Assembly (NCBI GenBank): GCA_902785755.1
Contig: CACZZO010000003.1
Span: forward strand, 62,001-126,000
Length of the DNA stretch: 64,000 bases
Origin: an uncultured Bacteroidia bacterium
Lineage (GTDB): Bacteria; Bacteroidota; Bacteroidia; Bacteroidales; F082
Reading direction: 5' to 3'
This document shows positions 1 to 8,815 of the stretch, piece by piece. The notes below the pieces were generated by a model. That model was given only the letters and a program-made list of their open reading frames with translations, was not told where the DNA came from and did not search any database. Made by a program: the position numbers and the translations under genes. Position 1 is the first letter of the stretch. Each line of letters starts with the position of its first letter.

Positions 1-1019
1 AAGGCGTAGGCCAGCAGAAACGCCAGCACGAAGCACACCGCCGTAAACGACACGGATTCAGCGATATACTTCATCACGATTTCGCCTTTCGTGGCACCGT
101 GAAGCCGCCTTGTGGCCATCTCCTTGGCGCGTTTTCCCGAAAGAGCCATGTTGAGGTTGATGTAGTTGAAAATGGCCGAGACGAGCAGCAGCAACACCAC
201 CATGGTCAGCATTTGCAGCACCGGCTTGTTGCCTTGCTTGAACATCCATTGTTCGTCATTGAAATAGAGTTCCGGCAAGTTGTAAATCGGCATAGCCTTC
301 ACAAAACCGCCACCATAATTGGGCAATCCAACCTCCTCGACTTTCTTCGCAAACTGCTCACGGTCAGTGCCTTTGCTGACTTTCATCAAGGTCATATACT
401 GCCCGATGGAACTGAATGGCTGTTGAGAGACATACATATCGTCGAACTCGGGGTTAAGCATCACCTCGGTGCGAGGCATCATCGAGTTTTTGGAGTCCTT
501 GAAGACGCCACAGACTGTGCTTTCGATTTTGTCTTGTGTTAGATATTTGATTTTGAGCGGTTTGCCGACGGCGTCGCCGTTGAAGGCGCGGTTGGCAAGC
601 GACTCGGAGATAAGACAATGCCCTTTGAGACGGTACTCGTCCACGCTGCCTTCGAGCAAGGTCAGGCTCGGGAAAAGATCAAAAATTTCGGGGTCAGCCT
701 CGGTGATGACGGCACTGACAGGTTGTTCGTCGCCGAATGTGATATAGCCGTCATAGTCGGAGCCAGAGATGCGGGCCACCGTTTCGGCTTCGGGAAGTTT
801 GTCCTCAAAAACGGCCTTGTCCCACCACGATAGCGACATATAATCTTGGTTTCCAACGGCATAAATACGGTTTCCGTCGGGATTGCCGTAAGCCACGGAA
901 TACTGCTGATACACATAATTGCCAATCAAGATGACGAAGGCAATGGAAATGATAAGCCCCACGGCCTCGATGATGGTGTAGAGTTTGTTTCTACTTAAAA
1001 ATTTGATGTAACTTGACAT
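1..1019 (-). CDS. ABC transporter permease (MacB/FtsX type), 3' end outside window
   Basis: The reading frame opens at an ATG at 1017-1019 and stays open to the window edge, about 339 residues. It begins MSSYIKFLSRNKLYTIIEAV, followed by a hydrophobic segment (about residues 20-40), then a large extracytoplasmic domain with ISGSDYDGYITFGDEQPV (about 85-105). Near residue 275 a second membrane segment (MLTMVVLLLLVSAIFNYINL) precedes the RAKEMATRRLHGATKGEI loop that is typical of FtsX/MacB permeases. This is the classic half of a type VII (MacB-like) exporter, expected to partner with a separate ATPase. The TolC-like gene lies upstream on the same strand after a 295-bp gap, so an exporter pairing is plausible but inferred. 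The C-terminal membrane helices lie beyond the window. Confidence 0.85.
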   Translation of the reverse strand, partial: MSSYIKFLSRNKLYTIIEAVGLIISIAFVILIGNYVYQQYSVAYGNPDGNRIYAVGNQDYMSLSWWDKAVFEDKLPEAETVARISGSDYDGYITFGDEQPVSAVITEADPEIFDLFPSLTLLEGSVDEYRLKGHCLISESLANRAFNGDAVGKPLKIKYLTQDKIESTVCGVFKDSKNSMMPRTEVMLNPEFDDMYVSQQPFSSIGQYMTLMKVSKGTDREQFAKKVEEVGLPNYGGGFVKAMPIYNLPELYFNDEQWMFKQGNKPVLQMLTMVVLLLLVSAIFNYINLNMALSGKRAKEMATRRLHGATKGEIVMKYIAESVSFTAVCFVLAFLLAYA

Positions 1020-1055
1020 ATTGTTGAATGTTTAATTGTTTATATTCAGTTGTTT

Positions 1056-1210
1056 AACTACGGATTTCGCGGATTTGACAGATATTATTTTCCGAAAATT
1101 TTGGGACGCAAGCGTCCGATGGGTACGGATAACACAACTACGGATTTCGCGGATTTGACAGATATTATTTTCCGAAAATTTTGGGACGCAAGCGTCCGAT
1201 GGGTACGGAT
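1056..1210. repeat. 75-bp direct repeat, two copies
   Basis: Two identical 75-bp copies (1056-1130 and 1136-1210), 5 bp apart, each start AACTACGGATTTCGCGGATT and end GGGTACGGAT. A degenerate inverted relative (ATCCGCGTAATCCGTAGTTT) lies at about 1284-1303. They fill most of the gap between the tolC-like gene and the permease. No reading frame across them looks real, so they are read as intergenic repeats. Confidence 0.85.
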
Positions 1211-1314
1211 GGCTGATGCCAGTAGGAATCCGTAACAATTTGGGCACCTGTGCCTTTTAATTTTATCATCGAAAATCCGTTTCATCCGCGTAATCCGTAG
1301 TTTATAATAACCAA

Positions 1315-2703
1315 TCATTGATGTAAATACGGTGTTCCTCCATAATAAGTTACAACGCTGCACTTGATAAAGTATTGAAGCCGCGCGTTAAGGTGTTCGG
1401 CAAGGGCATTGAGGTAGGTGCCAGAGGCGGTCTGGTATTCGATAGACGAAATCAAGCCCTGCTCGAAGCGCTTGGTATTCAGTTCGAAAGCCTCCTCTTG
1501 CAATTCGGCACGGGTGGCGGCTTGTCGAAGGGCATCGGCACTGCCGTCGCGGTCGGCAATGGCGCGGCGCACCTCGGCCTCCACCGTCTGGAGGGCCTGC
1601 TCGTAGTCGGCTTGGGCGCGGTCGTAGGCGTTCTTCCTCCGCGCGATGTTGGAGTGGCTGGAGAGGCGGTCGAAGATGGGAATGCTCAACGAGAGTTGCA
1701 CATACTCGCCGCCGTTGTTCCTCAACTGGTCGAAATACGGCGCAGACACATACCCCTCCATTCCCGGATAGGTGAAGAAACTCGACGACCAACCACCACC
1801 CACCGCGAGCCTCGGCAGCAACTGCCAGCGGGCCGTCTTGAGGGCGAGGCGGGCGTTTTTCATCGTGCCCTCGGCCAAAAGGACGGACGGCATATTGGTT
1901 TTGGCAAATTCCACCATTTGGGAAACTTTATCCGCCTGGTCTGTAGGGCTGTCTAATCCCCCTGCCCCCTTTGAAAGGGGGAATTGCGACAGTCCAACAG
2001 TGACACCATCAATTTTCAGCGGTTCCTCAATCGGCCAAAACATCACATCCTTCAAGGTGATGAGGGCATCGTTGAGATGGTTGCGGCATTGGGTCAGAAG
2101 GTATTGCCGCTCGGCGAGGTCGCTTTGCATCTGAATCACATCGGCGTGGGATTTCTGGCCCAATTGCTCTTGTTTGGCGGCCAATTGCACGGCCTTCTCC
2201 GCCGTGGCCACCTGCGCTTTGAGGGCTTTCTGCATTTCGGTGTAATACAGCACATTGCAGTAGGCTTCCATCGTGGCTAAGCAGATTTGGTCTTCAATCT
2301 GCTGCGCCTTGGTGAGGCCCATCTGCTGCGCCGTCTTGGTGATTTTCAGGTTGTTGACGGCCTGAAAACCGTTGAAAACGACCATACTTGCCGAGGCACT
2401 GAAACCATTGGCGAAAGAGGTCGTTTGGATGTAGGTGTTCGTTTCGGGGTCAACGGAGCGACCGAAACTGAACGAGGCCGACGAGCCGGCGTCAATCGAG
2501 GGCGTGAAGGCCGCGAGGATGGCATCGCGCCGGTTGATTTGCGCGTCGCGGTTGTCGGCCTGCTGGATGCGCATTTTGGTGGAGTGCTCCACGGCATAGC
2601 GCATACATTCCTTGAGGTTCATCGTGACGGTGTCTTGCGCCGTGAGGGTCACGCCCGTCATCAAAAACAAAGTGGTTAGAATTGCGATTTTGTTGGTTTT
2701 CAT
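1315..2703 (-). CDS. TolC family outer membrane efflux protein
   Basis: A 462-residue protein with a Sec signal peptide (about residues 1-22, ending TLTAQ) and two long alpha-helical hairpin repeats typical of TolC/OEP (LKECMRYAVEHSTKMRIQQ in the first, FDRLSSHSNIARRKNAYDRA in the second). It would form the trimeric outer-membrane and periplasmic channel of a tripartite exporter. The FtsX-type permease gene lies downstream on the same strand. Around residue 240 a short Gly/Pro/Ser-rich stretch (SKGAGGLDSPTDQ) is encoded by a palindromic repeat (1942-1995) that looks like an in-frame insertion at the junction of the two halves. The start is chosen at the ATG giving a clean signal peptide. Confidence 0.9.
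   Translation of the reverse strand: MKTNKIAILTTLFLMTGVTLTAQDTVTMNLKECMRYAVEHSTKMRIQQADNRDAQINRRDAILAAFTPSIDAGSSASFSFGRSVDPETNTYIQTTSFANGFSASASMVVFNGFQAVNNLKITKTAQQMGLTKAQQIEDQICLATMEAYCNVLYYTEMQKALKAQVATAEKAVQLAAKQEQLGQKSHADVIQMQSDLAERQYLLTQCRNHLNDALITLKDVMFWPIEEPLKIDGVTVGLSQFPLSKGAGGLDSPTDQADKVSQMVEFAKTNMPSVLLAEGTMKNARLALKTARWQLLPRLAVGGGWSSSFFTYPGMEGYVSAPYFDQLRNNGGEYVQLSLSIPIFDRLSSHSNIARRKNAYDRAQADYEQALQTVEAEVRRAIADRDGSADALRQAATRAELQEEAFELNTKRFEQGLISSIEYQTASGTYLNALAEHLNARLQYFIKCSVVTYYGGTPYLHQ
1942..1995. repeat. palindromic repeat inserted in frame in the TolC gene
   Basis: The core is CCCCCTT-TGA-AAGGGGG (1965-1981), flanked by GGGCTGTC and GACAGTCC (1946-1953 and 1988-1995), a nested inverted repeat. 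The 12-mer TGTAGGGCTGTC at its left edge recurs at 17942-17953 beside another hairpin. The element is translated in frame within the TolC protein. Confidence 0.7.
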
Positions 2704-2801
2704 ACTTTACAATTTTACAAATTTGCAAATAGCATAGCAATTCGCGTGCCAAATTTGTAAAACATTAAAAACCAATAAGTTATAAAAAACTATTTTTGTA
2801 A

Positions 2802-2845
2802 AGTGTAAAGAATCTTTACAGTGAGTGTAAAGAATCTTTACAGTG
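2802..2845. repeat. 22-bp tandem palindromic repeat after the symporter gene
   Basis: AGTGTAAAGAATCTTTACAG is the core of a 22-bp unit present twice (2802-2823 and 2824-2845), each with GTAAAG/CTTTAC arms. It starts 2 bp past the symporter stop codon, so on the minus strand it may act as a terminator or mRNA-end stabiliser. Function is inferred. Confidence 0.6.
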
Positions 2846-2847
2846 CT

Positions 2848-4125
2848 TTACACTTTTCTATGATCAACCACACACGACACGGTCATATCGCCCGTCACAT
2901 TTACGACGGTGCGCAGCATATCCAAAGGCCTGTCAATGCCTAAAATGAGTGCCAAACCTTCAATCGGGATGCCGACCGAATCGAGGACAATCATCAGCAT
3001 CACGATGGAGCCTCCCGGAATGCCCGGCGTTCCGATGGACGAGATGGTGGCCGTGGCCAAAATGAGCAGCATCTGGCTGAAAGTCAAGTCCAAACCTATC
3101 ACTTGAGCGAGGAACACCGCCGCCACTGCCTGATAGCAACTCGTGCCGTCCATATTGATGGTCACGCCGACAGGCAGCACGAAACTTGACACCTCCTCCG
3201 AAACGCCGAGATGCTTTTGCGTCCGTTCCAAAGTCAAGGGCAAGGTGGCCGCACTCGAACTGGTCGAAAAGGCCAGCATCTGCACGGGAAACACGGCGTG
3301 GAAAAACTGCCCCAACTTCTTCTTGCTGAACACCCTCAAAATCGTGGGATAAACCAAAAAGATGATGACCGCCAAGGCCAAGACGACCGTCAGCGCATAC
3401 ATTCCCAAGGCGGAAATGATGCCCACATCGCCCGCATAATCCACAATCAAGGCCGCCATCAGCGCAAACACGCCGATGGGCGCAAAAGCCATTATAAAAT
3501 CGATGATTTTGAGCAAGACAAGATCCAACTGTTGGAAAAACCGGACTACTGATGGCACTTTCGACGGCCCGACCACAATCAACGCCACGCCGAAAAGCAA
3601 GGCGAAGAAGATGATTTGCAGCATCTTGGAGTTGTCGCCCAAGGCTTGGAATAAATTCTCCGGCACCATATCAACCACAAACTGCAACGGCGAATCGTCC
3701 TGCACCTGCTGCATCTGCGCTTCACGCTCCGCAACGGTCTGCTGGAAGCGTTCCATAAACTCCGTTTGCTTGTCTTTCGGGAAGACCTGCCCCGGCTTGA
3801 TGAGGCTGACCATCGTCAAACCTATGCTGACCGCAATAATCGTGGTGCAAACATATATCAGTATGGTTTTCAGCCCAATGCGCGACAAATTCCGAATGTC
3901 TTTCAGGTTGACCACGCCCAAAATGAGCGACACCAGCACTAATGGCACGGCAATCAGTTTGAGCAAGCGCATAAAGATGGCCCCAAACGGAGCCACCCAA
4001 TTATGCACAAACCCCTCCCAATGCAAGGCCATAGCCAAGAAGCCGAAACCCAAGCCAAGCCCCATACCAAGCAAAATCTTGGCATAGAGTGGGATACGGT
4101 TTCTATGTGCTTCTCTCCTATTCAA
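2848..4125 (-). CDS. dicarboxylate/amino acid:cation symporter (DAACS family)
   Basis: A 425-residue integral membrane protein with about eight hydrophobic segments. It carries the DAACS signature serine-rich hairpin (FSTSSSAATLPLTLE) and the later NMDGTSCYQAVAAVFLAQ segment, which in GltPh-type transporters bind cation and acidic substrate. It probably imports glutamate, aspartate or C4-dicarboxylates with Na+ or H+. An inserted hydrophilic loop (about residues 120-150, QTEFMERFQQTVAEREAQMQ) is common in Bacteroidota members. The ATG at 4125 overlaps the end of the upstream T9SS gene by 8 bp, suggesting co-transcription. Substrate cannot be told from sequence. Confidence 0.92.
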   Translation of the reverse strand: MNRREAHRNRIPLYAKILLGMGLGLGFGFLAMALHWEGFVHNWVAPFGAIFMRLLKLIAVPLVLVSLILGVVNLKDIRNLSRIGLKTILIYVCTTIIAVSIGLTMVSLIKPGQVFPKDKQTEFMERFQQTVAEREAQMQQVQDDSPLQFVVDMVPENLFQALGDNSKMLQIIFFALLFGVALIVVGPSKVPSVVRFFQQLDLVLLKIIDFIMAFAPIGVFALMAALIVDYAGDVGIISALGMYALTVVLALAVIIFLVYPTILRVFSKKKLGQFFHAVFPVQMLAFSTSSSAATLPLTLERTQKHLGVSEEVSSFVLPVGVTINMDGTSCYQAVAAVFLAQVIGLDLTFSQMLLILATATISSIGTPGIPGGSIVMLMIVLDSVGIPIEGLALILGIDRPLDMLRTVVNVTGDMTVSCVVDHRKV

Positions 4126-6610
4126 TCAGATTAATCTTTTTGGTTGCAACGCCGTCTTCGGTCACGATGCGAACCATATAAATGCCCTTGGAATAGCCTT
4201 CAAGGTTCAGTTTAACGCTTTGCGCATTGGTCTTTCTCTCCTCCAAAAGCGCACCGGTTGTGCTCATCAGTTGCACATTTTGGATGTTTTTGGCGGCCTC
4301 GATACGAATCACATCCTTCGCGGGATTGGGATAGACATTGAGATTCAGCGCGGACAACTCGTTCACATTCACATCGGTAGTGTCGGTCGGAATCACTTTC
4401 ACGTCGTCAACAAACCAGTCGAAAGCCAAGAACTCGCCAAAGTCGTTGTAACCCCTGAAGCCAATCTTGATGTTCTTGCCGATGTATTCATCCAAGTTGA
4501 TGGAAATCGGTTCGTTGTAGGCATTGATTTGTCCGTAAGGCATATCGGCGGCATCCCACTTGTCCTCCCAAGTGCCATTGTAGGTGTCGTAAACCCTAAC
4601 GGCGAAATGGTCATAGCCATCCGTGCCGTACTGCACCCAAGTCCAGAATTGGAGCACCGTCGGGCGCGTGATGGTCAGCACGGGGGTAACCAAGGTTTGG
4701 TCTTGTGCCGAAGGGCTTTCGCTGTTGTCCCATTCCAACACGGCCTGCTTGCTGCCGCGATGAGGACTCACCACGAAGTCATTCTCATAATAATCAGTGT
4801 AATACACCGTTCCTTGCACGGTCCAATCCCACCAAGTCGGATTGCCGTCGGTGGTCCAGCCTTCGGGAAGTCCAAACAGGCCGTCGGTGTTCTCAAAGGT
4901 CTCAAAAAGCAAAGGTCTTTGATAGTCCCAACGGATTGGGATTTCCTCCGAAGTTGCACTATTGCCCAAAGCGTCAACGAGTTGCACGGTCATTGTGCCG
5001 TGAGTGTGGTTGTCGTAGGCGGGAATGGTGGCCGTGTAATCGTAGTTAGCCCTATTCTTTCCAGCCCTTGTGAAAGTCAAATCGTGGGTTGTGCCCCAAA
5101 TCGTATAGGTAGCCGCCAAGGTTGCGGGCATATTGGAGGCATCGTGGACGCGCAACGTGAGGTTCATTTCTGTATCGGCGTAGGTCTGGTTTCCCGCTAC
5201 CGAAACTATCGTAGGCGGGTCATTGTCGATAGAGGAATTATCGATGGAAATATCGTCAATGAGAAGGTCCCAACCGTAACCGCTAACGCCCTCGAAAATG
5301 ATAAAACCGTAATTGTCAGGGCAATCGAAAGTGAAGGAATGTTCGTACCAATCATCCTCATCGGCCACGACAGGTTCCATATAAGTGCAGCGATGGATGG
5401 TGCCGAGCAACTGACCACCTTCAGAACAAGGCAACGAATTGTAATACACATTGATACGGTCGGGACGATTGATGTTGGGATTGCTGTTGCGGAACATCCA
5501 GAAACGGACAATGTTGTCGTGCTCGCTCAATTCCATCTTGGGCGAAACCAACTCCGCCGAGCAACCTTCGGGATTGGTGTAGGTGTAGAATCGGGCCATA
5601 TATTGGCTTCCGTCGTGAGGCAAAGCGCTCGGAGTGGAACTTGATTCACGCCTGTCGAAGGCATAATTGCCATTGGTGATGTTGTTTTGCCAGCCAAACG
5701 GAACAAAGTCGTTTTCAAAGCCTTCCATCAATGGAAAATCGGCAAAAGGAGCCAAGGCAGTAATCGAGAAATCAACGTTTTGTGAGGGCGCCATAGCAGA
5801 GGGATAGACATCGAAGGTGGCGTGAACCACGTCGTTGTTGTTCAGGTTCATCGGCAACGTGGCCTTGGCAACCATTTCCACCGAGCCATTGTAAGGCACC
5901 GTGACTTCCGTCACCGCAACGCCATCCTTGAAAAACTCAATGGGAAGCGTGCTAACATTGTCGAAATGATAAGTGTCGGCCTCCGAACCCGTGTTGTTCA
6001 AGCGGAAACGCAGATAGGCTGGCTCGCCGAAATAAACAGAAGTGTCAGCCGTAAGTTGTTCAATTTCAAAATTGTACTGTGAGGTTTGCTCAATGATAAT
6101 ATCATCGACAGACAAGTACCAAGGTCCGTTGTCGGCCACGCTGTGGAAACCCACAAAGTAAGAGCCTGAACTCGTGGCCTGAAACACGCCCGAGGTCTGT
6201 TCAAACTCCTCATTATCAACGACCATCATCGGCACAGCTGTTTCCGTCATTGCAGAAGGATTGGCACTCGCGCCCGCCTTGACTTCCAAATTGAAGTGGT
6301 CGACGTGCCAAGTGGCATACCAGAAGGACACGCGGTAATAATTCCCAGCCGTCACGTTAATTTCCTTGTAAATCCAAACATCGGTGTTATAAGTGGCATA
6401 CATATACCAGTCGCCGCTATGCGGCTTTCTGCCACGGGCTTCGTTGTCGTCAGGGATGGTGATGCCGGCCTTCCAGCCGCCATCGCCAATCCAACCCACC
6501 GGGGTTTGGCCTACAGTGTTACCATTTTCAAAAGTCTCATTAACAAGAACTTGGGCGAAGGCACTTCCTGCAAGAAGCCACATCGCGATTAAAGCATACA
6601 ATTTTTTCAT
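4118..6610 (-). CDS. T9SS-secreted choice-of-anchor J (cleaved adhesin-like) protein
   Basis: An 830-residue protein with a Sec signal peptide (MKKLYALIAMWLLAGSAFAQ). Several beta-sandwich modules of the cleaved-adhesin/choice-of-anchor J type can be seen: VLVNETFENGNTVGQTPVGW near residue 21, PLMEGFENDFVPFGWQ near 293, and LLFETFENTDGLFGLPEGWT near 560. Each module ends in a D-D-hydrophobic strand (LSVDDIIIEQ, LLIDDISIDN, WFVDDVKVIP). The last 75 or so residues form a type A T9SS sorting domain (LNLNVYPNPAKDVIRIE ... GIYMVRIVTEDGVATKKINL). It is therefore predicted to cross the outer membrane through T9SS and be attached to the surface or released. No protease domain is visible, so an adhesin or glycan-binding role is inferred. 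Confidence 0.9.
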   Translation of the reverse strand: MKKLYALIAMWLLAGSAFAQVLVNETFENGNTVGQTPVGWIGDGGWKAGITIPDDNEARGRKPHSGDWYMYATYNTDVWIYKEINVTAGNYYRVSFWYATWHVDHFNLEVKAGASANPSAMTETAVPMMVVDNEEFEQTSGVFQATSSGSYFVGFHSVADNGPWYLSVDDIIIEQTSQYNFEIEQLTADTSVYFGEPAYLRFRLNNTGSEADTYHFDNVSTLPIEFFKDGVAVTEVTVPYNGSVEMVAKATLPMNLNNNDVVHATFDVYPSAMAPSQNVDFSITALAPFADFPLMEGFENDFVPFGWQNNITNGNYAFDRRESSSTPSALPHDGSQYMARFYTYTNPEGCSAELVSPKMELSEHDNIVRFWMFRNSNPNINRPDRINVYYNSLPCSEGGQLLGTIHRCTYMEPVVADEDDWYEHSFTFDCPDNYGFIIFEGVSGYGWDLLIDDISIDNSSIDNDPPTIVSVAGNQTYADTEMNLTLRVHDASNMPATLAATYTIWGTTHDLTFTRAGKNRANYDYTATIPAYDNHTHGTMTVQLVDALGNSATSEEIPIRWDYQRPLLFETFENTDGLFGLPEGWTTDGNPTWWDWTVQGTVYYTDYYENDFVVSPHRGSKQAVLEWDNSESPSAQDQTLVTPVLTITRPTVLQFWTWVQYGTDGYDHFAVRVYDTYNGTWEDKWDAADMPYGQINAYNEPISINLDEYIGKNIKIGFRGYNDFGEFLAFDWFVDDVKVIPTDTTDVNVNELSALNLNVYPNPAKDVIRIEAAKNIQNVQLMSTTGALLEERKTNAQSVKLNLEGYSKGIYMVRIVTEDGVATKKINLIE

Positions 6611-6619
6611 ATTTCTTTT

Positions 6620-7759
6620 TTATAATGATTCTATATTGTTCTCCTCAAATTCCTTGTACTCTGCTACCCATTCTGCCAGTTTTTGTTGTAAAAGAACCAT
6701 GTCTGGCAGGCAGAGAGCGTATCGTTGGGCATAGATATTGGCGTCTTTGGGCAAAGTCAGTTCCACAAGAGCATCGTTTTTGGTTTCGCACAACAAAATC
6801 CCAATGGTAGGTTTCTCAAAATCTGTTCTCACATAGCGGTCAAAATAGTTGACATACATCTGCATCTGCCCCAAATCCTGATGGGTCAACTTGTCGGTTT
6901 TTAAGTCAATAAGGACATAGCATTGCAGCAAACGGTTATAAAACACAAGGTCAACATAGAAATTGTCCTCCTCAAAAGTGAAGCGTTTCTGGCGACCTTC
7001 AAAAAGAAATCCCTTACCCAATTCCAAGAGGAACATCTGCAATTTGTCAATAATAGCACTCTCAAGTTTGCTTTCAGAATAGGAGGAATCTGGCTTTAAT
7101 CCGAGGAATTCCAAAGAAAGCGGATTTTTCAACAAATCGCTAGGCTTTTCAATGGTCTGGCCTTCGTTGGCAAGGCGCATTACTTCGTCCTTGTCGCGAC
7201 TCAAAGCCAATCTTTCATAAAGGCTGCTTGCCACTTGGCGTTGCAATTGGCGCACACTCCAGTTTTGCTTGTGAGCCTCAATCTCATAAAAGTTGCGGGC
7301 TTGAGCGTTTTCAATACGCATCAAGATTTGGTAATGGTTCCAAGAAAGTGTAAAAGGACGATTGTTGTCACTTGCGTTTACATAACTTGAAGGAACAGAT
7401 TTCCGCTGCGGTGTAGCGGAAATTCCACCGTGTTCCAAAACCCGCTGCAGTGTAGCGGAATTTGAGTAAACATTGAAAAACTTCCTTGCTTTTTCAAGCG
7501 TATCCACCGACCAGCCCTTGCCAAATGTATCTGAAAGCCGTTCCGACAATCTTTTCAAAACCCCTTTTCCATATTCCGCACGAGATTTACCTTGCTGCTG
7601 ATACTCCACAATATATTGACCCACACCGAAATAGGTGTAAACCATAGCCGTATCAATCGCCTTATTGACATATTTACGGCTTGCCTCTATCAGTTCGGAA
7701 ACCCGCTGAAACAAGGTGTCTTCATTTGCAACAGATTGTATGATTTGTTTATATGACAT
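6620..7759 (-). CDS. DUF1016 (YhcG family) PD-(D/E)XK nuclease
   Basis: A 379-residue protein with the two halves of the YhcG family: an N-terminal DUF1016_N domain (ASRKYVNKAIDTAMVYTYFG and LSERLSDTFGKGWSVDTLEK, about residues 25-100, then TLSWNHYQILMRIENAQARN) and a C-terminal nuclease fold (about 230-350) with the catalytic pattern FYVDLVFYNRLLQCYVLIDLK. Family members are found near restriction and defence genes; no partner is visible here. Between the halves a Ser/Thr/Gln-rich linker (SATLQRV ... ISATPQRKS) is encoded by two hairpin-forming repeats at about 7401-7461. The gene lies 9 bp upstream of the T9SS gene on the same strand. Confidence 0.88.
   Translation of the reverse strand: MSYKQIIQSVANEDTLFQRVSELIEASRKYVNKAIDTAMVYTYFGVGQYIVEYQQQGKSRAEYGKGVLKRLSERLSDTFGKGWSVDTLEKARKFFNVYSNSATLQRVLEHGGISATPQRKSVPSSYVNASDNNRPFTLSWNHYQILMRIENAQARNFYEIEAHKQNWSVRQLQRQVASSLYERLALSRDKDEVMRLANEGQTIEKPSDLLKNPLSLEFLGLKPDSSYSESKLESAIIDKLQMFLLELGKGFLFEGRQKRFTFEEDNFYVDLVFYNRLLQCYVLIDLKTDKLTHQDLGQMQMYVNYFDRYVRTDFEKPTIGILLCETKNDALVELTLPKDANIYAQRYALCLPDMVLLQQKLAEWVAEYKEFEENNIESL
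7401..7461. repeat. paired hairpin repeats inside the DUF1016 gene
   Basis: TTCCGCT-GCGGTGT-AGCGGAA (7401-7421) and CCGCTGCAGTGTAGCGG (7443-7459) are near-copies of one short hairpin, about 40 bp apart and in frame. They encode the similar peptides ISATPQR and SATLQRV in the linker between the two domains. Confidence 0.7.
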
Positions 7760-7815
7760 TGGTTAAAAATCAGCCGCAAATATAAGCAAAAACGACACTC
7801 ACCAAAAAACTTACA

Positions 7816-8652
7816 TTATTTTTTCCTCGCCACCACCAAGAAATGCGGACTCATCCCCATCATTTCAGGCTCGGTTTCCGTCATCCTGACGAGGTCCAAA
7901 AGCCGCTCGCGGCTGGCCTTGTCCTCCCATTTCTCTTGAAAGTGCGGCGTGAACCAAATGCAGCCCTCCACGGCAATGGCTTTTTCCACTACGAAACCAA
8001 CTTCCGCAATTTCCGATTTCATCTCCTCCGCTGTGGTAAAATACGCCTCCGCGATAAATTTCGGATATTCCTTCGGGCGGATGTGGTCGCCAGTGGTCAT
8101 CTCGCCTTTGATCATATTGAAAAACACAGGGTCGTCAAGAAATTCAACGAGATTCTCGTTCTTCTTCTCGCCATACACTGACAAAGCCCAAGTCATAGAA
8201 CTAAACTTGGAAATGCCCACCGCCACCAAGAGGCCGCCTTTTTTCAGCACTCGAAACGCTTCACGAAGTGCTTGCAAACGTTCTTCCCTATCGCGCAAAT
8301 GATACAAAGGTCCCATCAGTAGAACAACATCCGCACTCTCATCGGAACGGTTGACTTGCAAGGCATTGCCCGTCTCGGCGATGAAATGGCAGTCCTGCAT
8401 CATATTCGTCTTGGCATAGTCCACGGCGTTTTCGGCCAGTTCGATAAGATGCACCTCGTTGCCTTTCTTTGCCAGCCAAGCCGCATACATCCCAATGCCG
8501 CCACCGATGTCGTAAACTACCTTACCTTTATCAATATATCGCAACAGGATTTCCTTCGTCCGATGGAACTCCACAATGCCCAAGCCACGCTCCAAGCGGC
8601 CTATCTCGGCACCGTTGTTGTAAAATTCGTAAATCTCGTTCATAGTTTTCAT
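7816..8652 (-). CDS. class I SAM-dependent methyltransferase
   Basis: About 278 residues from the ATG at 8652 (MKTMNEIYEF; 8643 is an alternative). Motif I is VVYDIGGGIGMYAAWLAKKG, followed by the acidic strand HLIELAE and motif IV (ADVVLLMGPLYHLRDREERL), the standard Rossmann-fold methyltransferase order. Its substrate is unknown; the MGPLYHL and FRVLKKGGLL patterns resemble UbiE/Methyltransf_11 enzymes acting on small molecules. An in-frame ATG at 8715 would add residues (DKLSI, DKMSI) encoded purely by the TTATCGACA repeat array, so the shorter start is preferred. Confidence 0.85.
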   Translation of the reverse strand: MKTMNEIYEFYNNGAEIGRLERGLGIVEFHRTKEILLRYIDKGKVVYDIGGGIGMYAAWLAKKGNEVHLIELAENAVDYAKTNMMQDCHFIAETGNALQVNRSDESADVVLLMGPLYHLRDREERLQALREAFRVLKKGGLLVAVGISKFSSMTWALSVYGEKKNENLVEFLDDPVFFNMIKGEMTTGDHIRPKEYPKFIAEAYFTTAEEMKSEIAEVGFVVEKAIAVEGCIWFTPHFQEKWEDKASRERLLDLVRMTETEPEMMGMSPHFLVVARKK

Positions 8653-8654
8653 TT

Positions 8655-8815
8655 TTCGGCCATTTATCGACATTTTATCGGCCAAACAACACTTTATCGA
8701 CAATTTGTCGGCCAATTATCGACAATTTCTAATTTTATCCACATTTATCGGCCAATTTATCGACATTTTTCCTATTTATGGACAATTTATCGGCTATTTG
8801 TCGACATTTTCACTT
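8655..8815. repeat. intergenic array of TTATCGACA-type repeats
   Basis: About 11 degenerate copies of a 10-11 bp unit TTATCG(A/G)C(A/C)A fill the gap between the AlbA_2 gene and the methyltransferase. Some are TTATCGGCCAA. One copy (8735-8743) is TTATCCACA, an exact DnaA box. The same unit recurs inside the AlbA_2 coding sequence at 9019-9121. Confidence 0.8.

Noticed and set aside
4220..5644. 474-codon plus-strand frame inside the T9SS gene
   Set aside because: Antisense shadow of a gene with a signal peptide and sorting domain; no coherent domain in the frame.
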